NCBI GenBank assembly: GCA_902775025.1
Contig: CACYKP010000012.1
Coordinates: 1-52,900 of the forward strand
Reading direction: 5' to 3'
Origin: an uncultured bacterium
GTDB lineage: Bacteria; Cyanobacteriota; Vampirovibrionia; Gastranaerophilales; Gastranaerophilaceae
Length of the DNA: 52,900 bases
Shown here: positions 24,779 through 34,039 of the stretch, piece after piece
Layout: every line of letters begins with the position of its first letter
How positions within the stretch are numbered: position 1 is the first letter of the stretch
Position numbers and translations under genes: made by a program
Notes under the pieces: generated by a model
Told to the model about the DNA's origin: nothing
Seen by the model: the letters and a program-made list of their open reading frames with translations, nothing else
The model's database searches: none

Positions 24779-25306
24779 ATGATTAAGGTTTTACCAATTA
24801 AAAATTTGGACGACATTGAAAGAATCAAGGCGAAATACAGAGAAAAAGAAATGTATTTGGACCTTTTAATGTTTTTGTTGGTTATTAATACCGGACTAAA
24901 AATGTCTGTAATCTATGACTTAAAAGTCAATCAAATTAAAGGCAAAAAGTATATTCCTATTGCAAAAGGGATTACGTTTTTGCTGACTAATGAAATGAAC
25001 GAGCTTGTGAATATTGTCACAAAAGACAAAGAAGCAACTGATTTTGTATTTACAAGAAGAAATAAGGACAAAGCATCTAGATATACATATTACGTTAATT
25101 TTAAAGATGTTTGTGCGGAACTGAATATTTATAACACGTCAGTTGATTCTTGGAGAAGAACTTTTGGATTTCACTATTTTCAGAAATATCACGATTTGTT
25201 CTTCTTACAGTGGTACTTCAACCAAAACACAGCAGAACAGGCAATGGACTACATAGACGTTAAAGAGCCTATGTGTGCAAGGTTTAAACAAGGATTGGAA
25301 TTATAG
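24779..25306 (+). CDS. Degenerate tyrosine-recombinase-like protein heading the polysaccharide operon
   Basis: A 175-residue paralogue of the recombinase at 23809; the two align end to end (MIKVLPIKNLDDIERI with PIRDINDLKKVE, DSWRRTFGFHYFQKYHD with HTMRKTFGYHHYQKFKD). Key residues differ: first Arg is Lys41, the HxxR His is Asp123 (Arg126 kept), and the second His is Gln149; Tyr158 is kept. It is probably not an active recombinase and may bind DNA as an accessory or regulator. GAGGA lies 9 bases before ATG 24779. Its stop is only 17 bases before the sugar transferase start, so it is the first gene of the polysaccharide operon, the position where other bacteria place transcription regulators of capsule loci. 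Confidence 0.75.
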   Translation: MIKVLPIKNLDDIERIKAKYREKEMYLDLLMFLLVINTGLKMSVIYDLKVNQIKGKKYIPIAKGITFLLTNEMNELVNIVTKDKEATDFVFTRRNKDKASRYTYYVNFKDVCAELNIYNTSVDSWRRTFGFHYFQKYHDLFFLQWYFNQNTAEQAMDYIDVKEPMCARFKQGLEL

Positions 25307-25323
25307 AGAGGTTAAAGGAAGAG

Positions 25324-26757
25324 ATGATAAAGAGTATATCAAAATCTACGTGGATAATGTTTTTATTTGATTTGATAATTTTATGCTTATCAACATTTTT
25401 TGTCGGTCAATACTTAGGCTTAACACTTGGTTTATTGGCAGTTGCAACAGGATTTGTTGTTCTTGCAGGATTGGGAATACTGTTTCTTAAAGGGAATTAT
25501 AAAATAAGAGAGTTCAATCCTTCTTTTTGGAATTTTTACAGATTGTTTGAAGGAATGATTTTTACACATATTCCTGTAGGGATTTTATTATACTTCTTTG
25601 TTGATAAATCAACTTTAATCAAGTTTTTAGTGGTAAATATTCTCATAATTTACCTCGCTCTATGCATATATAGACTTTGTTTCCACTACTATCTTTTTAA
25701 TTTTAAGACTGTTAAAAAGATTCTTATCGTCGGCGTAAATGAAAGAGCGAAAGCTTTGGCTGATGAGATTATGAATAAACCTGCACTCAGAATGGAAATA
25801 GTTGGTTTAGTAAGAACCGATGCTATTGAAAGAAAAATCTTAGAGATGACAAGAGAAGTTTTTCACCTAACAAAAGAAGAAGAAAGAGCATTGGAGGCTG
25901 AAAACGAACAGGAAGAACTTGTTATGGACGATAAAGTTCCTGTTTTTGAAGACGGAAGAGATATTTATAACATCGTTAATAAAACAGAAGCGGATATTGT
26001 AATCTTTACTTACGCATCTCAGCTTATGTCAGCAGTTCCCAGAGGTGTAAAAGAATATCTGATGCCGCAATTCTATGAAATGGTAACAGGCAAATTTTAT
26101 ATGGACTTTAAAAATGCTGTTGATTTCCGTTGTGATTTTTCAAGAAAAAATACATTTTGGTATGACTTTTTGAAACGCACTTTTGATATTATATCGTCTT
26201 TAATCATATTGACAGTTACTCTTCCGATAACTGCATATATAGCAATCAGGGTAAAACTAACAGACGGAGCAAGCCCGTTCTTTTCACAAACTCGTGTAGG
26301 ACAAGACGGAAAAACTTTTGAGTGCTATAAACTCAGAACAATGTATGTGAATGACTATGTGCCAAAAGATGGAGAGGATATCAAATACGCAGAATCCGTA
26401 AAGGGTGACGATAGAATTATTCCGTTTTGCAGATTTGTAAGAAAAGCACGTTTTGATGAAATCCCACAGATGATAAATATTTTAAAAGGAGAAATGTCTA
26501 TCGTTGGTCCTAGGGCAGAATGGGCAAATGAAGCAGCAGTATTTGAAAAAGAGATACCTTTCTATACTTTCAGAAATTTTATCAGAGCAGGTTGGACAGG
26601 TTGGTCGCATATTAGTATGGGTCCTTGCTTTTCTGTTGATGATGAAAGAGAACGCCTCGCCTATGACCTCTACTATATAAAACACAGAAATGTTTTCTGG
26701 GATATTGCAATTCTTGTAAAAGCCGTTTTTTTGGCTTGCGGAGGTAGACATAAGTAA
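25324..26757 (+). CDS. Initiating polyprenyl-phosphate sugar-1-phosphate transferase (WbaP/ExoY type)
   Basis: Transfers the first sugar-1-phosphate to undecaprenyl phosphate at the inner membrane and so starts repeat-unit assembly. The 477-residue protein has four N-terminal membrane helices (about 10-125), a soluble nucleotide-binding-like middle (VKKILIVGVNERAKALADEI) and the C-terminal catalytic domain with its membrane hairpin: KRTFDIISS, YKLRTMYVND, RKARFDEIPQMINILKGEMS and VGPRAEWANE. AGGAAGAG lies before ATG 25324. Stop and next start overlap in TAATG. It marks the functional start of the polysaccharide pathway. Confidence 0.92.
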   Translation: MIKSISKSTWIMFLFDLIILCLSTFFVGQYLGLTLGLLAVATGFVVLAGLGILFLKGNYKIREFNPSFWNFYRLFEGMIFTHIPVGILLYFFVDKSTLIKFLVVNILIIYLALCIYRLCFHYYLFNFKTVKKILIVGVNERAKALADEIMNKPALRMEIVGLVRTDAIERKILEMTREVFHLTKEEERALEAENEQEELVMDDKVPVFEDGRDIYNIVNKTEADIVIFTYASQLMSAVPRGVKEYLMPQFYEMVTGKFYMDFKNAVDFRCDFSRKNTFWYDFLKRTFDIISSLIILTVTLPITAYIAIRVKLTDGASPFFSQTRVGQDGKTFECYKLRTMYVNDYVPKDGEDIKYAESVKGDDRIIPFCRFVRKARFDEIPQMINILKGEMSIVGPRAEWANEAAVFEKEIPFYTFRNFIRAGWTGWSHISMGPCFSVDDERERLAYDLYYIKHRNVFWDIAILVKAVFLACGGRHK

Positions 26758-27422
26758 TGGGATTAATTAAATTCATTAGAGATTTATGGGAAATAACTCA
26801 TTTGAATATTGATAAAAAAATCAATATTCCGTATGGAGTTTCAGATATTGATGATATTTACAAGAAAAAAGAGTTTTCGACCGATAAAATCAGAATTTTA
26901 ATGATAACTGATTTTTCTAAATTTTTAGATAACTATACTCCAATTTTTGCAGTAAATGAGTGTAATAAAGAAGAAATGAATATTCAGCTCGATATTTATT
27001 GTCAAGGTAGAGATGTAGAAAAGATAAAAAACTGTATTAAAAATCAAAACTGTGAAAACATCCAATATAAAGGCGGTTTTCAGGATTTTACTCCGATTTA
27101 CAAAAATTACGATCTGTTTATCACTTCAAGTTATTCCTGTGATATTCAAATGAACACGATTGAAGCAATGAGAGCAGGATTACCAATTTTGCTTATGGAT
27201 ATCAAAGGTAATGGTGAATCAGATTTTATAAAAGGCAATGGTTATTTAATGCCTGAAAACGCAATTATGTTCTACCGTAAAACCTTAAAAGGTTTTTATG
27301 ATGATAAATCACAATTAATCATAATGGGACAGAATAGCCGAAAACTTTATGAAGAAAAATATACCGCAAAGCAAATGGCTGAAAAGACATTAGATGTTTA
27401 TAAGGAAGTGTTGGGGGAATAA
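26757..27422 (+). CDS. Short glycosyltransferase-like protein (GT-B C-terminal domain)
   Basis: A 221-residue protein whose C-terminal half has the donor-binding features of GT-B enzymes: YDLFITSSYSCDIQMNTIEAMRAGLPILLMD and a following GYLMPE. The N-terminal acceptor domain of normal length is missing, so it is either a minimal transferase or a half that works with the neighbouring GT4 (27422), whose start overlaps its stop (TAATG). No internal stop or frameshift is seen that would suggest recent damage. Confidence 0.7.
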   Translation: MGLIKFIRDLWEITHLNIDKKINIPYGVSDIDDIYKKKEFSTDKIRILMITDFSKFLDNYTPIFAVNECNKEEMNIQLDIYCQGRDVEKIKNCIKNQNCENIQYKGGFQDFTPIYKNYDLFITSSYSCDIQMNTIEAMRAGLPILLMDIKGNGESDFIKGNGYLMPENAIMFYRKTLKGFYDDKSQLIIMGQNSRKLYEEKYTAKQMAEKTLDVYKEVLGE

Positions 27423-28549
27423 TGAGTCAAGAAAAAATAAAGATTACCCATGTAACTCGTTTTGCCCACCCACACATCGGAGGTATAGAAGCTGTTATTA
27501 ATCAAATAAACGAAAGTTTATCAAATGAAGAATTTGATAAAGAAGTTCTTTGCTGTTCAAATACCGAAAAATCTTCTATCGAAAATGGTGTTAAATATAA
27601 CCGTGCAAGATATTGGTTTGAAGTTTTTAATAACACAATTTCATTAAGTTTTCTATGGAAACTATCGAGAGTGAAAACAGATATATTACACTATCATATG
27701 CCTTTTATATTTGCAGTTATTTGTCATTTCATTGCAAGACCAAAGTATAAAAAACTCTATATAACATACCATGCAGAACTCTGCGGATATGACAAAGTAA
27801 TGAAATATTTTTGGTGGTTATATAAGTATTTCTATAAAATTGCAGATAGAATACACATTTTATCACCAAATGTCATATACAGTGATAAAATACTAACTCC
27901 ATTTAAGGATAAGTGCTATGTTTTACCATTTGGTGTAAACACACAATTAAAAGATAATGAACAGCAAAACAAAGTAAAAGAACTATATAAGGACAAAAAG
28001 ATTCTTCTTTGTTCCGGAAGATTGGTAAGATTCAAAGGCTTTCAATATGCAATAGAAGCAATGAAAAATATTGAAAATGCTGTTCTTTTAATTATGGGTG
28101 ACGGAAATTATAGAGAATATTTAGAAGAACAAATTGAACATAATCACTTACAAAATAAAGTTATTTTATTAGGAGAAATAGCTGATAAAAATTATAAGAA
28201 TGAACTTTTTGAAGCTTGTGATATATTTTTGCTCCCATCTATTCAAAGAACAGAATCTTTTGCAATTGTACAACTGGAAGCTATGAGACACGCAAAACCT
28301 GTTATTAATACAAATCTTGGAACTGGTGTCAATTTTGTTTCAATTGACAAACAAACTGGTATAACAATTGAACCTGAAAATTCTGATGAATTGGCAAAAG
28401 CTATAAACGATTTATTAAACAATAATCAACTCTGTCTTGAATATGGTCGAAATGCAAGAGAGAGAGTAAAAATACGATTTGATATTAATAAAATACAAAA
28501 CGAATACACTACTTTGTATGAAAAAAGTGACATCATAACAACTACATAG
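27422..28549 (+). CDS. GT4-family glycosyltransferase
   Basis: A 375-residue GT-B glycosyltransferase of usual length. Signatures are the N-terminal HVTRFAHPHIGGIEAVINQI (acceptor-side glycine loop), LLCSGRLVRFKGFQYAIEAM, VILLGEIADKNY and the E-x7-E region in SIQRTESFAIVQLEAMRHAKPVINT. It adds a sugar to the lipid-linked repeat unit in the cytoplasm. Donor unknown. Starts within the TAATG overlap with the previous gene. Confidence 0.9.
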   Translation: MSQEKIKITHVTRFAHPHIGGIEAVINQINESLSNEEFDKEVLCCSNTEKSSIENGVKYNRARYWFEVFNNTISLSFLWKLSRVKTDILHYHMPFIFAVICHFIARPKYKKLYITYHAELCGYDKVMKYFWWLYKYFYKIADRIHILSPNVIYSDKILTPFKDKCYVLPFGVNTQLKDNEQQNKVKELYKDKKILLCSGRLVRFKGFQYAIEAMKNIENAVLLIMGDGNYREYLEEQIEHNHLQNKVILLGEIADKNYKNELFEACDIFLLPSIQRTESFAIVQLEAMRHAKPVINTNLGTGVNFVSIDKQTGITIEPENSDELAKAINDLLNNNQLCLEYGRNARERVKIRFDINKIQNEYTTLYEKSDIITTT

Positions 28550-28569
28550 AGAGAAAAGGACTATTACAA

Positions 28570-29943
28570 TTGAACGATATTTTTCATATAAATACAAAAC
28601 ATATTATTCCTTTTGCTTTAACAATTGCAATTGTTATCCTTTTTTCGATGTTATTTTATTTTGAGATGAGAATGTTAGATAGAATAATTCTTCCATTTCT
28701 AATTACAAGTTTCATCTCATTAATAATTTATTACATTCTTAATAAAACTTTTGAAGACAAATTTGTTTCTAAAATCTTTTTAATTTCCGTATTACTCCAT
28801 TTTGTATTTATTCTTTTTTGGCAATTGCTTAAATATTATGGACTAGGTTTACAAATGCCTACTGAAAATATTTTTGAGGGATATGTATCAGATGTTGATG
28901 GTATAAAATACCATGCATTAGGAGTCAATGTAAATAAGTATTTAAATACACACCACTATGGAATTTTCTTCGAAAAAATGTATGGTGGTTTTTTCCCCAA
29001 AATGATAGGTGTTCTTTATCATTTTACAGGGACACATAACCCTTTTTTGATTTGCTGTTTAAATTCTTTATGTGCAGGGCTTGTTGCTCCAATTATATAT
29101 TTTATAGGAAAAATTACTCTTAAAGATATCGAATTATCTAAATTATATGCATTTTTCTTTATAATAACTTTTTCATTTATCATGAATACATCTACTGTAA
29201 TGCGAGATGTTTATATAACACTCTTTATTTATCTTTCAATCTTTTTATCATATTTATTTTACAAAACACGCAATCCATTGTTTTTAATATCAACATTACT
29301 TAGTCTTCAATGTCTTAGACTTTTTAGACCATACGCATGCTATATCGTATTTATGGCAATAATTGCAGCATATGTTCTCCATAATATAAAAATTGTTAAA
29401 CAAAAATCTTCTATAAGAGTTAATAAAATAACTATGCTACTAATAGCTTTATCACCTTTGTTGTTAGTATTTTTATATTTTATTTTTCAAAAACTTACAC
29501 ATGCGTTTGGATTCATTTCATCCGCAGAAGATCTCATAAATGTTCGAGAAAATTGTTATTCAGGAAGTAATACGGATTATACTTTTGATTTTTCAGCTAT
29601 ATATAGCATATTCCCTCCGTTAGCAATTCTTTTAGGTTTGTGTTGCTTATTTTTTGCTCCATTTCCTTGGGAATGGGTACTTGTAAGACGCATAATATAT
29701 GTACCGGATATGATAATGCTTTATTGTTTTTTGCCATCGTTTTTTAAGAATTTTGCATTAATTTTTAAAGAAAAAAATTATATTCTAACAATTTTTCTAA
29801 TTACATTATTAATGCAATTTTCTATATATTGTATTACGCTTGGCAATTCCGGTTCTATACACAGGCTGAGAGGTCCATTTATTCCAATGATCTATTTAAT
29901 AGCAATGTATAGACCTGACAAATATTTAGGAAAAATTATATAA
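28570..29943 (+). CDS. Polytopic membrane protein, polymerase (Wzy) or GT-C transferase candidate
   Basis: A 457-residue protein with about ten membrane helices. A long periplasmic loop after helix 3-4 contains SDVDGIKYHALGVNVN, reminiscent of the acidic first loop of GT-C (GT39-like) enzymes. Wzy polymerases are equally poorly conserved and one is expected in this operon, so either role is possible. Translation most likely starts at TTG 28570, preceded by AAAGGA; the next ATG lies inside the first helix. Placed between glycosyltransferase genes in the same operon. Confidence 0.7.
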   Translation: MNDIFHINTKHIIPFALTIAIVILFSMLFYFEMRMLDRIILPFLITSFISLIIYYILNKTFEDKFVSKIFLISVLLHFVFILFWQLLKYYGLGLQMPTENIFEGYVSDVDGIKYHALGVNVNKYLNTHHYGIFFEKMYGGFFPKMIGVLYHFTGTHNPFLICCLNSLCAGLVAPIIYFIGKITLKDIELSKLYAFFFIITFSFIMNTSTVMRDVYITLFIYLSIFLSYLFYKTRNPLFLISTLLSLQCLRLFRPYACYIVFMAIIAAYVLHNIKIVKQKSSIRVNKITMLLIALSPLLLVFLYFIFQKLTHAFGFISSAEDLINVRENCYSGSNTDYTFDFSAIYSIFPPLAILLGLCCLFFAPFPWEWVLVRRIIYVPDMIMLYCFLPSFFKNFALIFKEKNYILTIFLITLLMQFSIYCITLGNSGSIHRLRGPFIPMIYLIAMYRPDKYLGKII

Positions 29944-29970
29944 ACCGTACAAAAATGGAGGATTATTTAG

Positions 29971-30825
29971 ATGGATGTATCAATAATTCTTGTTAATTAT
30001 AAAACTAAAGATTTAACAATAAATGCAATAAACTCTATTATTGAAAAAACACAAGAAATTGAATATGAGATTTTTGTTGTAGATAATAATTCACAAGATG
30101 GTTCAATTGAAGCAATAGAACAAGAATTCCCAAATATAAAAATTATTAAAAATTCTATTAATGCAGGTTTTGGAGCTGCTAATAATATAGCAATAAAACA
30201 AGCAGAAGGTAAATATATTTTATGCCTTAATACAGATACTCTATTAATTAATAATGCAATAAAAGAGATGTTTGATTTCTTGGAAGCCAATGAAAAAGTA
30301 GGAGTTTGTGGAGGCAATCTGTATGACACAGAAATGCAACCAACAATGAGTTATGCTTCTTTTCCAAATTTCTGGAATTGTCTATCAACAACTTGGTTAC
30401 TAAAAAAAATATTTCCGAAATTGAGAAATCATGAAGAAGTACAAACAGTAAAAGATGTTGGTTTTATTACAGGAGCGGATATTTTCTTTAGAAAGTCTGT
30501 TCTGGATAATGTTGGTATTTTTGATGAGCAATTTTTTATGTATTACGAGGAAGCGGATTTGTGCAAAAGAATAAAGAATGCGGGATATCAAATAAAAGTA
30601 ATACCTAATGCAAAAATTATACATTTAGAAGGAAAGTCCGCTAAAAACTTTTGGAACAACACAGAAATGAGAGTAAAAAGTAAATATATTTATATCAGAA
30701 AACATTGTTCAACTATTACATTATTTTCAACCAAAATATCATACATATTGCTTCATTTTTTTGCATATATATTTACTCTAAATAATAAAAATTTAGAATT
30801 GATGGAACTGCACAAGAAGGGTTAA
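29971..30825 (+). CDS. GT2-family glycosyltransferase
   Basis: A 284-residue GT-A transferase. The N-terminus VSIILVNYKTKDLTINAINS, EIFVVDNNSQDGS, the DxD-like CLNTDTLL, and FMYYEEADLCKRIKNAGYQIKVIP (catalytic region) are typical of rhamnosyl- or galactofuranosyl-transferase-like GT2 enzymes. A modest hydrophobic segment near the C-terminus (IAYI-type) may hold it to the membrane. AGGA precedes ATG 29971. It is the third transferase of the operon. Confidence 0.9.
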   Translation: MDVSIILVNYKTKDLTINAINSIIEKTQEIEYEIFVVDNNSQDGSIEAIEQEFPNIKIIKNSINAGFGAANNIAIKQAEGKYILCLNTDTLLINNAIKEMFDFLEANEKVGVCGGNLYDTEMQPTMSYASFPNFWNCLSTTWLLKKIFPKLRNHEEVQTVKDVGFITGADIFFRKSVLDNVGIFDEQFFMYYEEADLCKRIKNAGYQIKVIPNAKIIHLEGKSAKNFWNNTEMRVKSKYIYIRKHCSTITLFSTKISYILLHFFAYIFTLNNKNLELMELHKKG

Positions 30826-30828
30826 AAT

Positions 30829-32061
30829 ATGTGTAATTTATTCAAAAAATATAATGAAAATATCAAATTTGTCATATTCAATTTATTTAGAATACTTTTT
30901 GAGTTTATTTTTTCAATATTGTTGATTAGAAAAAATAATTTAATCGTAATGGGCTTGAGAACTCCAGTCACTAAAACAAATAGGATTTCGACTGATTATT
31001 TTATGCATAATACAAAATACTTATTTCTATATTTAAATCAGTTTAATAAATATAACTTCAATATTGTTTACCTCTGTGATGATAAAAAAATGGTTAATAA
31101 ATTCAAAGAGAAAAATTTAAAGAATATTTTTTATAGAAAAAGTTTTAAGGGATTAATAACTTGTTTATTAGCAAAATATTGGATACACGATGATCATAAA
31201 TATTGTATAGGAAATTCCGCTTTGTCTGGTGGAGCAATATCTATAAATTTATTTCATGGTACTGGTGGTCTAAAATCAGTAGGTAATGTATATAAACGAT
31301 TTCGTTCCAATTTTGTAACAAAAATATATTTATTTTTATCCCAAAAAGATAACTTTTATAACATTGATAGTGAACATGAAATACCCTTTAGAAAATATGC
31401 TTTTGGTGTAAATGACAAAAATATAACAATACTTGGTTCACCAAGATTAGATGTATTATTCCATGATATTCCAAATTCAGATTTGTTTATGGAGGAGGAT
31501 TTTGACAAAATTAAACAATTTAAAAAGCAAGGTAAAAAACTTTTCTTTTATACACCCACTTTTAGAGATACCGGTAAAAATATTGCAAATTGGCTTAAAT
31601 CTAGTACATTACATCAATTCTTAAAAAATAACAATGCCGTATTAGTGTGCAAGCTCCATTTTGCAGACAAAAATTCTCTTGATTTTGAACTACCAGAAGA
31701 AATTTACAAAATGGACAGTATGTCTGATATTTATCCGGTATTAAAATATGCTGACTGTTTAATTTCAGATTATTCTTCCATATATTTTGATTTTCTTTTG
31801 CTTGATAAGCCAATTATTTATCATGTTCCTGATTTAGAAGAATATCAGGAACAATGCAGGGGTTTTTATGAGCCTTATGAAAACCTTACAGCAGGAGTTA
31901 AAACAAGAACAGAAGATGAAATAATTGCTGCAATGCAAGATGTTGTAAATGGAATTGATAATTATAAAGAAGATAGAAAAAGACTTCGTGACCAAACCTT
32001 TAAATATCAGGATGGAAAAAATTGTGAACGAGTAGTTGAGTGGATTAAAAGTTTAGGATAA
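30829..32061 (+). CDS. CDP-glycerol/CDP-alditol phosphotransferase (TagB/TagF-like)
   Basis: A 410-residue member of the CDP-glycerol:poly(glycerophosphate) transferase family that adds glycerol- or ribitol-phosphate to lipid-linked chains. Seen motifs are [13 protein letters not shown] (catalytic His region), [22 protein letters not shown] and the CDP-binding [26 protein letters not shown]. An N-terminal amphipathic/hydrophobic segment ([17 protein letters not shown]) fits membrane association. It starts 3 bases after the GT2 stop. Together with the cytidylyltransferase and dehydrogenase downstream it predicts an alditol-phosphate in the polymer. Confidence 0.88.
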   Translation: MCNLFKKYNENIKFVIFNLFRILFEFIFSILLIRKNNLIVMGLRTPVTKTNRISTDYFMHNTKYLFLYLNQFNKYNFNIVYLCDDKKMVNKFKEKNLKNIFYRKSFKGLITCLLAKYWIHDDHKYCIGNSALSGGAISINLFHGTGGLKSVGNVYKRFRSNFVTKIYLFLSQKDNFYNIDSEHEIPFRKYAFGVNDKNITILGSPRLDVLFHDIPNSDLFMEEDFDKIKQFKKQGKKLFFYTPTFRDTGKNIANWLKSSTLHQFLKNNNAVLVCKLHFADKNSLDFELPEEIYKMDSMSDIYPVLKYADCLISDYSSIYFDFLLLDKPIIYHVPDLEEYQEQCRGFYEPYENLTAGVKTRTEDEIIAAMQDVVNGIDNYKEDRKRLRDQTFKYQDGKNCERVVEWIKSLG

Positions 32062-32064
32062 TTT

Positions 32065-33318
32065 ATGGCAGGAGAAAAGAAAACATTATTAGAAAATTTT
32101 TTATCATTAGGAGCATTACAAATTGTATCCTATGCTTTGCCATTGATAAATTTACCATACCTTTCAAGAGTACTTGGTGTTGAAAAATTCGGTCTTGTTT
32201 TCTTTGCTTTTGCTTTTATGCAATATTTTATAATTCTAACAGATTATGGTTTTTGTCTATCTGCAACAAGAGAGGTAGCAGTTAACAGGCATAATCAAAA
32301 TAATCTTTCAAATATTTTTAATTCGGTCAATACTTCAAAAATTTTATTATTATTGATTAGTTTTTTGGTATTGTTAATATGTTTAATTTTTGTTCCTAAG
32401 TTACAGCAAAATTGGTTAGTATTTCTACTTTCATTCTTAATGGTAGTAGGAAATGCGATATATCCTGTTTGGTTTTTTCAGGGTATGGAAAGAATGAAAT
32501 ACATTACATTTTTGAACATTCTGGCAAAAACAATTTTTGTAGTTTTAATTTTTGTTTTTGTAAAAAAAGAAAGTGATTATATTATTGTACCTTTATTTAA
32601 TTCTTTGGGCTTTCTTGTATCAGGACTTATAGGCTTTATTTTCGCAGTTAGAAACTTTAATTTAAAACTATATATTCCGAAATGGAATTCTATTATAAGG
32701 CAATTTAAATACAGTTCAGAATTTTTTATATCAAGAGTCTCTGTTTCAGCATTTAATAATACAAACTCATTTTGTTTAGGATTAATCAGTTCAAATATAA
32801 TGGTTGGTTTTTATGTTGCAGCTGAAAAAATATATATTGCAATAAATGGATTACAAGCACCTATAAACCAAGCACTCTATCCATTTATAGCGAAAAATAA
32901 AGATTTAAAATTGTTTAAAAAAATATATTCTATTGCAGTAATATTAAATATTCTTATTTGCTCCGTTATGTTTATTTTTGCCAAAGAATTTATAACATTA
33001 TTCTATGGTGTAAATATGGTCAATGCATATAAAGTTTTAAGAATATTCTGCATTGGTTCTTTTATTGTTTTGCCGCATGTTTTATTAGGATATCCATTAT
33101 TAGGTGCATTAGGCCATACAAAAGAAGCCAATATGAGTGTTATAGTTCCGTCAATTACGCATATAATTGGCTTATTTATTTTATTTATAACAGGAAATAT
33201 GAACATTTATTCAATAGCTTGTATGGCAGTATTTACTGAGTATGTGGTTTTTGCAATGAGAATTTATTGGGTTAGAAAATACAGACTATTTTGTCCGCAG
33301 GAGGTAAAAAATGTCTAA
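32065..33318 (+). CDS. Oligosaccharide flippase (Wzx-like)
   Basis: A 417-residue polytopic protein of the polysaccharide transport/MATE-like superfamily with about 12 helices. The N-terminus (LLENFLSLGALQIVSYALPLINLPYLSRVLG) is the typical Wzx opening. It should move the undecaprenyl-linked repeat unit across the inner membrane. Starts 3 bases after the upstream stop; its end overlaps the next start by 8 bases. Confidence 0.92.
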   Translation: MAGEKKTLLENFLSLGALQIVSYALPLINLPYLSRVLGVEKFGLVFFAFAFMQYFIILTDYGFCLSATREVAVNRHNQNNLSNIFNSVNTSKILLLLISFLVLLICLIFVPKLQQNWLVFLLSFLMVVGNAIYPVWFFQGMERMKYITFLNILAKTIFVVLIFVFVKKESDYIIVPLFNSLGFLVSGLIGFIFAVRNFNLKLYIPKWNSIIRQFKYSSEFFISRVSVSAFNNTNSFCLGLISSNIMVGFYVAAEKIYIAINGLQAPINQALYPFIAKNKDLKLFKKIYSIAVILNILICSVMFIFAKEFITLFYGVNMVNAYKVLRIFCIGSFIVLPHVLLGYPLLGALGHTKEANMSVIVPSITHIIGLFILFITGNMNIYSIACMAVFTEYVVFAMRIYWVRKYRLFCPQEVKNV

Positions 33319-34015
33319 TATCGTCTTACTTATGATGGGTGGAATTGGCTCGAGAGTCGGAGCAGATATTCCAAAACAATTTATAGAGATAAAAGGTAAA
33401 CCGGTTTTTTCATATATTTTGCAGGGACTTAATGACCTTAAATGCATTGATAAGATAATTGTAGTTTGTAATAAGGACTGGATTGAGTATGCAAACAACT
33501 GCATAAAAAAACTTAATGTCCCAAAGCTATACGACATAACAGAGGGTGGAGAAACACGTTCCGATTCTGTTGTAAACGGACTCAAGAAAGCGAAAGAATT
33601 TGCACAAGAAGAGGATGTTGTAATGATGTTTGATACAACTCATCCGTATGTTGACGAAAAAGGTACAGAAGATTTTATTGAAGCAGTAAAAAAATATGGC
33701 GGAGCGACATTAGGTCAGAGGCAATATGACACTTGTTACCGCATAGATGAAAACGATATGTTGCAAGCTGTCATCCCAAGACGAGAAATTGTTTCGGGAG
33801 CTTCACCGGAGGGTTTTAAATTCAAAATTATATATGACATTTATATGAATGCATCAAAAGAAGAATTAAACAAAATGACATCAGCAGGAGCAATAGCGTT
33901 AGCTCATAATGTGCCAATGAAAATTTGTACACTCAATACTTTAAATCTGAAAATAACTTATCCGACTGATGTTGAGATATTAAAATACTTAATTGACTTT
34001 AATTTCAAAGGATAA
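33311..34015 (+). CDS. IspD/TarI-like cytidylyltransferase
   Basis: A 234-residue CTP:phosphosugar-alcohol cytidylyltransferase. LLMMGGIGSRVGADIPKQF is the CTP-binding loop, VMMFDTTHPYVDEKG and IPRREIVSGASPEGFKF give the remaining active site. The family holds both IspD (methylerythritol phosphate) and TarI (ribitol-5-phosphate). Location in a polysaccharide operon with an alditol phosphotransferase and a TarJ/GatD-like reductase argues for the TarI-type role, making a CDP-alditol. AGGAGG lies inside the flippase end. Confidence 0.85.
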   Translation: MSNIVLLMMGGIGSRVGADIPKQFIEIKGKPVFSYILQGLNDLKCIDKIIVVCNKDWIEYANNCIKKLNVPKLYDITEGGETRSDSVVNGLKKAKEFAQEEDVVMMFDTTHPYVDEKGTEDFIEAVKKYGGATLGQRQYDTCYRIDENDMLQAVIPRREIVSGASPEGFKFKIIYDIYMNASKEELNKMTSAGAIALAHNVPMKICTLNTLNLKITYPTDVEILKYLIDFNFKG

Positions 34016-34039
34016 ATGGATAGGTAAAGGCGAGGAAAT

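Noticed and set aside
26757..28549. The short glycosyltransferase and the following GT4 being one frameshifted gene
   Set aside because: The GT4 is complete by itself with its own N-terminal domain, and the genes join by a normal TAATG overlap.
33311..34015. Calling the cytidylyltransferase ispD
   Set aside because: The fold fits, but the operon context argues for a TarI-type role, so no gene symbol is given.
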